Shown here piece after piece: positions 56,701-64,000 of a stretch of 64,000 nucleotides of DNA. The notes below the pieces were generated by a model. The model was given only the letters and a program-made list of their open reading frames with translations. It searched no databases and had not been told where the DNA came from. Where the stretch lies: positions 1 to 64,000 of the forward strand of contig SPDT01000009.1 in NCBI GenBank assembly GCA_008477525.1, written 5' to 3'. This DNA comes from Hypomyces perniciosus (lineage: Eukaryota > Ascomycota > Sordariomycetes > Hypocreales > Hypocreaceae). How positions within the stretch are numbered: position 1 is the stretch's first letter; the number at the start of each line of letters is the position of its first letter. The position numbers and the translations under genes are program-made.

Positions 56701-58617
56701 ATGCTGAAAAAGTTCCGCCGTTGCCTGGTAAGCCCTGAGACTTTGACGGTGACAACCTGCTCCATGCGGAAGGCCATCTGCTCCTGTGCGATTGCGGCCT
56801 CAAGGCGCTGTCTCTCACGCGCGAACGGGGTTGAGGATTCTGGCTGATCAGGTGTCTGCTCGCCCCGAAGGATACGGAACAGCTGCTCTTGTTTGGCTCG
56901 GATATACGCAGGATTTCGGTTTGCCTTTGATGGCGGCAGTGTAAGCGCTGCCGTTGCTGTGCCTCTTGTGGGTAGGAGGTCTTCCGCGCGGCTCCGAATC
57001 AGTCGCTTAATGTTCGAGTAGCCCTGGAAGCCAAAGTAAAGCATATCCACGCCATCGTTTTGGTAACTCATATTGTCTCGCATAATGGTGCAAAGGTTGC
57101 TGAGAAACTCTGGCGGGCCGCCGGAAGAGAAGTTGCCGTATCGCGGGTGGAAGGCGAGGGGATAAAAGGTAAAGTCATGCGGACTGCGATATAGCGCAGC
57201 AACTTTGGACCGATCCGCCAGCATGCAGAGTGCTTCCCCATCCTGATTGATACTCAGACGCCGGCCCTGGGACGCTCCTTCAACACAATTTATATCAGCA
57301 GCGAGAGCATATGACACCCGGTTGATGTGATCCAGGTTATACTTCTTCTCGAGCTCGACGCGCAGTTGCTCAAGTCCGTCACTGTATAGTGATGCCTGAT
57401 GAGCAGTATTTTCGCCGTCCGCCTCTGCCTGCGCCTCTTCCTGTGCCTCGTTATTCGATGCATCGTCATTGCGACTGTTGCCACTTTCCCGGGGCAAGTC
57501 GCCACGCTCTCTGGGGCTACCGCTACCGTTACCGCTGTCGCCGTCGCTGTCGCTGCTTTCACTGTCACTATTGTCTTCGTTATCGGCTCGGAGGCGTGTC
57601 TCTCTTGGAAGATTCTCCAGCGGTTGGTTCACTTCAATCTGGATGTTAGCTCCGTGATCGTATGCGTGAAATGCGGGCTTGTGGTCGACCCAAAACTTAT
57701 CGTATGCGTGCCCCTGGGCAAAGCTAGGCCATTGCTCCATAAACAATGCCTGGAAGATGGACCATTTCTCATACGATATATTCTGTGACCGGCGATCGCC
57801 GAGTTTCCATGACGGCTCAACCCCTTCCCCGAGGAGCTCCCCATCCAAAAAGATCTGCTTTATATGCATAGACAGCGTCTCGGCGTGGTGGCGCTGCATG
57901 GCACTGCTCTGCATGGACGCCGTCTGCTGGGCCCGGCGCCTCGCTCGCGACTGTGACAGGTCGAGGATCTCGGTCTGAACAGGGTGCATGACGACGAACC
58001 AGGACTCACGGGACGCTCCCGTGGCAAGGCGGAATGTGCGGTGCGCTAGGTCGAACGGGAGGCTGCTCGCAGCGTGCTTGGAACTGTACGGTGCCTGCCA
58101 GTTCTGCAGAGTGAAGGTGACGTTGTCGAAGAATCCGCTTCTGTTACTGATGGGCTGGAGCGGGCAGCCAACGATGCTGATCATGTCCAGATGGAACACG
58201 GGGTAGTATTCATCATCCGGGCTAGCTGGCCTCGATCCAGCCCCTCGTCGTCCGTAATCCATGGTGAACCTCTGCTGGAACATACCGAGTGCCTGAGCAG
58301 CGTTGAAGTCTGCTGCGTTTGTTCTCGATATAAACTGCTCCGCTAATCTCGCCCTGCATCAGCATACTAGTGTTCTAAACTAGAGTCCTGAGCTTCAGAG
58401 AGTACTCGTTATACTTACGCTTCATCTTAAAGTCGCCAGACGAGTGGACAATCTTCAAGTCTTCTACCTTGGTTATTATAGTTTCCGCCTTTTCGTAACT
58501 CGTTTCGCCTCTATCTGTATCAAGATAGAACTCGTCATAGAAATCTGGGGTTGCACGGCTGCCAAGGCCATCATCATCGCTTTCCTCTCCATGTTCTGTA
58601 TACACGTTAACGTCCAT
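53740..58617 (-). pseudogene. Large multi-exon gene of unknown function, 3' part decayed
   Basis: Exon 1 is 58617-58419 (acidic; ATG at 58617). Intron 58343-58418 (GTAAGT donor, ATTAG acceptor) leads to exon 2 (58342-55978), which has a Ser/Asp/Glu-rich stretch near residues 300-370. Intron 55919-55977 (GTTAGT, GCTAAT branch, GAATAG) joins in frame to exon 3 (...FSDQ then QFWVLFERF...). A TAG at 55258-55260 interrupts it, but the frame continues (VKVNEREFSVAPKKKDSAML) to intron 55031-55088 (GTCAGT, GCTGAC, CATAG) and exon 4 (EHKGCNNRILRELRWI). A stop at 54795 and decayed blocks (WTGIVCFLVYNIRQAG near 54360; DIRDRVEAISYYSNILVL near 54020) follow. I recognise a fungal family without known function. 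The first 930 codons look intact. Confidence 0.65.
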
Positions 58618-59055
58618 TGCTGAGGTTCATACAAGAGCCTGTTTATTTGCTATAGGGAAGACTACAGGACTACAAGACTGCCTGCCTAACACAAGTATCA
58701 ACAATATCTCGACATATGGGGTAAATACGACCTAGACTCTCTTTTCCCCTATAAATAACACTATAATACCTAACCCCTAAGAAAAGAAGCTTAGCCTATA
58801 AAACACTAGCTATATTATCTCCATTACATTTACGCGCGCTGATGCGACTATTATCGTACCCTGGGTGTAAAGACACTAGACGGTTATTGCTATTATAGAC
58901 ATTACGAGGCCAAAAGAACTAGGTAAGCTTACATACCTATATAGTCTAAGCGTCAACAGCAACAATCATAGTAAACTGCAAGGCTTTATAATGCAGTATA
59001 TCTAAGAAATATCCAGTTGGTAAAATACAAACTAATAATAAAAATAACAATAATA

Positions 59056-61366
59056 CTAGGCTGCTTTATAGCCTCGCCTCCAAGCTCCCTTAGAGGAAGT
59101 AGTATTTTTAGACGGAGTGTTGAGGACATGAGACAGGCTAAGTGCCTGTGATGTCGGCTGCGATGATGGAGCCATGGTCGGGCCTGGCTCCTCTGCCCCT
59201 CCAACAACGGGCTGAACGACTCGTATTGCGGGCAATGGGTGCCGTAATCGCCTGCTTATGCGCTCGTGATTGCGTTCTGTCTCGCTCACAACTGGAGTCA
59301 ATATTGGTGCCTGTACCTTTTGGGCATCGGGCGAAATCGACGGGCTACCGTGTGTGACGTCCTCCTCATCCCCCCTTGTCGTCTCTGCCGTTGTGGCTTC
59401 TAAAGCGAGATTAGGCGGAATGTGCCGGTTAATGCCTCCCTCCTCAAGCTCCAGCCGAAACTGCTCTGAAAACCAGCTGGCCAGCGCGTCGCGGAATATC
59501 GCAGAGTTGAGCTTATGGTTCAGGGCGGCGTTTCTAGCAAACGCAGGCGCTGTCTTCATGTACTGGCAGAAAGCTTCCACAAAGTCCGCGGCCGTCTGTA
59601 AAGGTTCAGAACTATCCGCCGTCGCCGTCGCCGCTGCCGCTGCATTGGATGTCATCCATTTGGGCTGGAACTCCGGCCCCACATACCAACGTACGATCCC
59701 CAGCACACCACCCCATGCCTTGTCCAAGAAGCGATCTGTGTACCGCTCGCCGTCCACTTTAACTGGCGGCTCTTCGAGGTATGCCTTCGTGGCCGGACTC
59801 TTGAAGGCTGCCAAGTGAGCCAAGGTAAATTCGAGAATCTCCTGCTGCAGAGCAATAGACGCCGCTTCTGGCGACGGCTGATCTTGTGTATCCTGCATAG
59901 ACGTCTGCAATCTCCGATTGGCTTTTCTAACAAGCCGAGAGTTAACGTGCTGGAGCGCTGGCAACAGGTCATTGCGTAGAGGCGGCTTGTTATTATCCCG
60001 CCGGTCAATAATGACTGTAGGATTCGGATTCAACCAGGCCACCACGTGGCTCATCACCAGGTACAACACCCGCCCTTCGTCCTTCGATAGTCGTATCAGA
60101 CGATGGATATTGGGAAACTGAAGCCGTGGAGACTGTAGTATACACTCATATACTGCCCGGTAACCACCATCGTCGAATGCGATGAGAAAGTCAGGTCGGC
60201 GTTCAGGGGACTCTTCGATTTGTTGTCGTGTCTGATTGGGGTAGAAGAGCTCTTGCACCTGCAACTCCGTTCGACCTGCCAGAAGCGAAGCCGACATAAG
60301 CGCCCAATCTGTCAACTCCACGGACTTGGCTGCATCTCCCGGCAGCTCAGTAAGAGTAGTAAGCACATTCTGGAAAGTCGTGAACCAAAACTATCGCCCA
60401 CATCTGTTAGCTAAGAGCATATTCCTCTCGGTCAATGAACCTACGTCATCCATCCTGTAACTGATCATCCAGTCCCATGTCGAGATCTGAAAGGTCGTCC
60501 TCCCAATCGTCGTCTGGCACCAGCGTGTTACCATGGCCCTCCATCGCTCATTCCTCCATACTGTCACCAGCCGACGGAGTGGGAATTTAACCTCGCCACT
60601 TAAATGCAATGCACTTTTCATCTGCTGCTCTATGTCTGCACCTTTACCTTGGAACAGCTTCGGATTTTGCGACGATGCCGCCATCACCTGCACCCAGATC
60701 TCACCATGACTGTCTGCCAGAGCCGGATCCTTTCGATTTACCCGAAGCCCGAGGTTCAAATCTGGTGGTAGAGTATCTGCATGCGTTTTCAGCTGTCTCT
60801 TCTCTAGATAGCAATATTCGTTATCACGTACCCTGATCGTAGAACTCGCATGGCCACCATAGCTCGTCACTGCTAGAGCCCGTCCGCTCCACATACGCCT
60901 CTAGTGCTTTGATCCGGTGCTGCCCAGCCAGAATCTCGACCTTCCTTCCGTTGTTGACAGACAGCCATTTCGAAAACACTGGAATATCGCTGGGTGGAGG
61001 GGCAGTTCCAGCATGCCCCAGTCCCAGATGCATCATCATGTTGCTTACATCTCCGCGACTGCATATCACCCGGAGGTGATGCTCTTTTGCGTTTCGGTTG
61101 AGCCCACCTTGCATAAAAATGCTACAGAGCTTTTGCGCATGCTGCGAATCTATCGGTCGGTTCTGCCCAAGAGTCCACTTCGCTGTCAATGCATCTACTG
61201 GCATCCGCGCTGTGAGGATATAGTATGGCCGTGCTTGCTCCAGGGTAGACTCTCTATCACTGAATTGCCTGCCGCGCGCGCGTTTGCTGGCAGGAGTGCT
61301 AGAAGCATTATTCTCAGAGCCTAAATCTCTCTGTCGTTTCCGTGAGGTAGTGGCCAGCGAGTCCAT
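59056..61366 (-). CDS. ParB/sulfiredoxin-like protein, 733 aa, three exons
   Basis: Exons 61366-60832, 60776-60445 and 60390-59056 are joined by introns of 55 bp (60777-60831, GTACGT to GCATGCAG) and 54 bp (60391-60444, GTAGGT, GCTAAC branch, GATAG). Splicing keeps the frame (FYDQ then DTLPPDLNLGLRVNR; RMDD then FWFTTFQNV). Residues 70-160 resemble a ParB/Srx fold: RPIDSQHAQKL (partner of N-terminal helix) and ILAGQHRIKAL (residues 145-154, the GxHR nucleotide-binding signature). The middle is Trp-rich (RLVTVWRNERWRAMVTRWC). The C-terminus is low-complexity with an Ala/Thr run. ParB folds bind or hydrolyse nucleotides or cut DNA; which applies here is unknown. The gene ends 438 bp upstream of the large gene on the same strand. 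Confidence 0.8.
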
Positions 61367-62150
61367 TATCCGGTATTATTATCAGGTGCGTAGCTTCATG
61401 GATATTGTTATCCTCAGCTTCCAAGTTAACCCCAATGTCAGCCAAAATACCTAGAGATAAATTTTAGTCTGCCAGCTTAAAACCAAGCACCTATCCAGGG
61501 TCCCTTACAGGGATTATAAGCCGCAGTATTATTTATTATTCTTTTATGTTTATTAATCCACTATAAAAGACTAGCCCTACCCAGCCACTGGGTTATATAC
61601 GAAGTAGGTGGGTCAAATAGCCTGCCAGCGCTTTACTACTCTAGGATGGTAATAATAAACACGAGTCTATATCATCCCCTTATCCCCATACACTTCTCGA
61701 TTCTCTGCGCCTTGTCTTTTATCCTATCGTTCAGTGCTCTTTCATCCTTTATATATACTATATGGCGAACTATATAAGGGCTATATTGTTATAGGCTTTG
61801 CCTTCCACATGCAATTTGGCTATGATAATCCAGGTCCCTGGGATTTGCTTGAAACCTTGATAGGTATAGTTATTGACTGAACCCGACCGATAAGTGAATT
61901 TATTCTCTTTTGCAATTTTGGCTGAGCTGGGAGAGCCTGCAGACAGCAGCAATAGACCTGCAATCTTGCTATAACTAAAGCCCTGGTATAGCCAAACTAT
62001 TACAGCTATACCGGTAAACCAGCTATAGCTACTTGAAAATAAACTGGGAGTATTTATTTATTCTATACTAATCTTAATTATAAATTATTAACATAGCTCT
62101 TTATATTATAATATTGATATAAATAAGTAAAGTTCAAGTCTTGTTTATAT
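61367..62150. other. Upstream flank, no gene seen
   Basis: AT-rich sequence with scattered short ORFs, the longest 60 codons at 61770-61952 on the minus strand. It probably contains the promoter of the ParB-like gene near 61370-61500, but I can point to no specific site. Confidence 0.4.
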
Positions 62151-62184
62151 TGTTAGGTAAGTGCAAGCCCTCCTTTCAACCTAA

Positions 62185-62620
62185 TATACAGGACTCTTCA
62201 ACCCCAGGGTACAAGATTCTTCAACCCCAGGGGACGAGAGTCTTTAACCCCAGGGGACGAGATTCTTCAACCCTAGGGGACAAAAGTCTTCAACCCCAGG
62301 GGACGAGATTCTTCAACCCTAAGGGACAAGATTCTTTAACCCCAGGGTACAAGACTCTTCAATCCCAGGGGACGAGATTCTTCAACCCTAGGGGACAAAA
62401 GTCTTCAACCCCAGGGGACAAGATTCTTGAACCCCAGGGGACGAGATTCTTTAACCCTAGTGTGACGAACCGTCATACCGTCACGCCAACAGGCAAAAGA
62501 ATAGGCTAATAATCGCATTTCTAGCAATTATCATGACGGTACCAACTGTATATAAGGGAAACGTGCTCGGAACGTGACACCTAGGGTACAAGACTGTTTA
62601 ACCCCAGGGTATATAGTTAT
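62185..62620 (+). repeat. 23-bp minisatellite (ATTCTTCAACCCCAGGGGACGAG)
   Basis: About 12 units of a 23-bp motif (TTCTTCAACCCCAGGGGAC core) run from 62185 to 62460. One to two more follow at 62580-62620, after an inserted 119-bp element. Units differ mostly by C/T and A/G changes. The ORF across it is an effect of the repeat and not a gene. Confidence 0.9.
62461..62579. mobile_element. 119-bp LTR-like element inside the minisatellite
   Basis: It starts TGTGACGAACCGTC and ends GGAACGTGACA, with a perfect target duplication CCTAG (62456-62460 and 62580-62584). Its ends resemble those of the gypsy LTRs (TGTGACGATCC) and of the 161-bp element. A TATATAAGGG box lies at about 62548. It is a solo mini-LTR by structure. 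Confidence 0.82.
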
Positions 62621-62814
62621 AAAAGCCAAAAAATAGGCTTAACTATATAGCTAAACAGGATGTTAGCCTTAACTATCCCTCCTTTTCTTTTCTTTTCTTT
62701 ACCTTTTCTTTCTCTATTATATTTATTTAAATTATAAAGTATAAAATCTTTTAAACCTATATAAAAAAAAAGCTTTAGCTTAAGGTATAAAGCTTTAAAG
62801 GTATAAAAATCTAA

Positions 62815-62854
62815 GTCTAACCCTATAGCCAAGCACAGGTTTTACTTTAACTAT
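62815..62854 (+). repeat. 40-bp repeat shared with 45569-45608
   Basis: GTCTAACC, TAGCCAA and GTTTTACTTTAACTAT occur in the same order as at 45569-45608. It directly adjoins the fragment at 62847-63098. Confidence 0.5.
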
Positions 62855-63110
62855 TCGAAGCAAATACATGATTCCTCGTCTCGTCGAGCTGACCGATGAA
62901 GCCTCGTATATTACTCGATGAAATGGCTTCCTCATAAGCTTTACCTGTAGTAAGACCATTTGTGGTCCCCATTTCCAATATTGTTTCATACATAAGTTCG
63001 TTCGCTATAATACGATTTCTGTCGTAGGGGTGTAATTTCACGGCTACCTTGGCGTATGATTTCATTGCTTGTATACAGCGCATAGCCCCGGACTCCAAGC
63101 TCTCAAGCTT
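62847..63110 (-). pseudogene. Unrecognised gene fragment
   Basis: An open frame of about 83 codons reads MRCIQAMKSYAKVAVKLH and ANELMYETILEMGTTNGLTT, which looks like a real protein segment with even amino-acid use. A run-in from further upstream is blocked by stops. I know no family. The repeat at 62815-62854 adjoins its end. Confidence 0.35.
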
Positions 63111-63554
63111 GGTGTGAATGTAAGTGGAAAACCCCTGAAAATTTCAGGATTTCTGCTGCGTGATATTGCATTCTTACAGTTATTGGCATGTTGTCTTGCA
63201 AACTCTCATGCTCGAACCTATTTAACCAAATATAATTCTCGTATTGAGGGTACAGTTTCCATTTACCCGCTCACACAAGAACAAGGAATGGCAAGGTTTT
63301 GCAGCGACGGCGGCTGCAGCGTACGCAAAGGACCTATTGCTCCGGATCCCACCCAACAGAGTAGAATCAGAGAGGAAGATCAGCGAAGTTGGCCAATAGT
63401 CAATGAACAGCTATAATGTGAACAAGGCAAGGAGATCACGGCATTTAGGAACTGGAATATGGTTCCTCGAAAACGATGCCTTTACCGAGTGGAAACTCGG
63501 TTCGCGTCGGTTAACAAACCATTTTCAATTCATTAACAGGATCTTATGGAATAA

Positions 63555-63800
63555 GTGAAATCATTCGGAAAGTCTTTGCATTTGCACGAAGGTGCGGGAA
63601 AACCCAAAGGGAAAACCGCACCAAGAACTACTCTATCTAATATCTGCCTTAGTCTAGGTCAACTAGACCTACATTTTATTATGCAACCATTAGAAACTTG
63701 TCAACGATGTGTTAAAAGTAACAAGGATACTTGGTGCAGAAGGGCGAGTGCCTAACTGCAAAATTTGCAAGTGCGTGCACAATTGACCTGCATGAGTATT
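63555..63800 (+). pseudogene. Possible Cys-motif relic
   Basis: A 66-codon frame ends LETCQRCVKSNKDTWCRRAS; in a shifted frame PNCKICKCVH follows. The pattern of paired cysteines recalls the small Zn-cluster-like ORFs carried by fungal mobile elements. Evidence is thin and the frame is broken. Confidence 0.25.
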
Positions 63801-64000
63801 TGGTCGCTTGAGACCCCGCACAACGTCTTGTTACTATTGCAAAAATCAGGGCTGAGGTCAACACAGCCTCCTCGAACGTCCAGTGACTTTTTTTGTTAGT
63901 CAATAATTGTAATAAGGGGAACAAGCTCAATACCTTGGTAGTAATAGGACTGGCCGAGCTTAATGCAAGGATAGAAAAGCTACTGGCGATGATCGAGAAT

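Noticed and set aside
57290..57788. Arg/Val/Ala-rich ORFs on both strands
   Set aside because: They come from the repetitive Asp/Ser/Glu codons of the large minus-strand gene read in other frames.
60391..60894. Separate 167-codon minus-strand gene
   Set aside because: It is exon 2 of the ParB-like gene with parts of both introns read through; splice signals and frame join it to its neighbours.
62141..62509. 122-codon ORF
   Set aside because: It is created by the 23-bp minisatellite and runs into the inserted element; it has no other support.

Overview
This window is one end of a chromosome from a filamentous ascomycete (Pezizomycotina; a Sordariomycete such as a member of Hypocreales would fit, but the genus cannot be read from the sequence). 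It opens with about 150 bp of CCCTAA telomere repeat. The genes carry short fungal introns with GTRAGT-like donors. The repeats carry the mark of repeat-induced point mutation (RIP): copies of equal length that differ by C-to-T or G-to-A changes, and reading frames broken by TAA/TAG but rarely by indels.

1-21 kb is a nested transposon graveyard: a Fot1/pogo transposase cut by a solo LTR, a Tc1-like element with about 118-bp terminal inverted repeats, a 5'-truncated LINE, a nuclease-like/kinase-like gene with two in-frame stops (5.5-7.8 kb), a MITE, a second solo LTR beside a DD34E transposase, and a complete RIP-damaged Ty3/gypsy chromovirus (12367-20069) with CTACA target duplications, a self-priming primer site and an antisense spliced ORF. 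21-28.5 kb holds a 1.2-kb inverted-repeat element and a full-length LINE ORF with two N-terminal C2H2 fingers and a C-terminal restriction-like endonuclease.

28.6-33 kb is an NmrA-like gene split by an apparently intact hAT transposon with a perfect 8-bp target duplication. 34.8-42.1 kb carries subtelomeric genes on the minus strand: a RecQ-type helicase of the telomere-linked kind (two exons) and, upstream, an OrsD-like C2H2 protein whose module is repeated in the helicase gene. 42.5-46.4 kb has an F-box-like gene with one nonsense codon, three mobile elements and a secreted cysteine-rich protein. 46.7-53 kb is mostly decayed DNA with a SYF2 splicing-factor relic and LINE fragments. At 53.2 kb an inverted copy of the telomere-adjacent sequence marks a possible former chromosome end. 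Beyond it, 53.7-61.4 kb holds two large multi-exon minus-strand genes: one with a ParB/sulfiredoxin-like motif (733 residues, intact) and one of unknown function with a premature stop. The last 2.5 kb contains a 23-bp minisatellite split by a 119-bp LTR-like element, plus weak gene fragments.

There is no metabolic cluster. What the genes share is a subtelomeric setting: a telomere-linked helicase, lineage-expanded families of unknown role, a candidate effector and many mobile elements. All functions are inferred from motifs read by eye; nothing was searched against a database.
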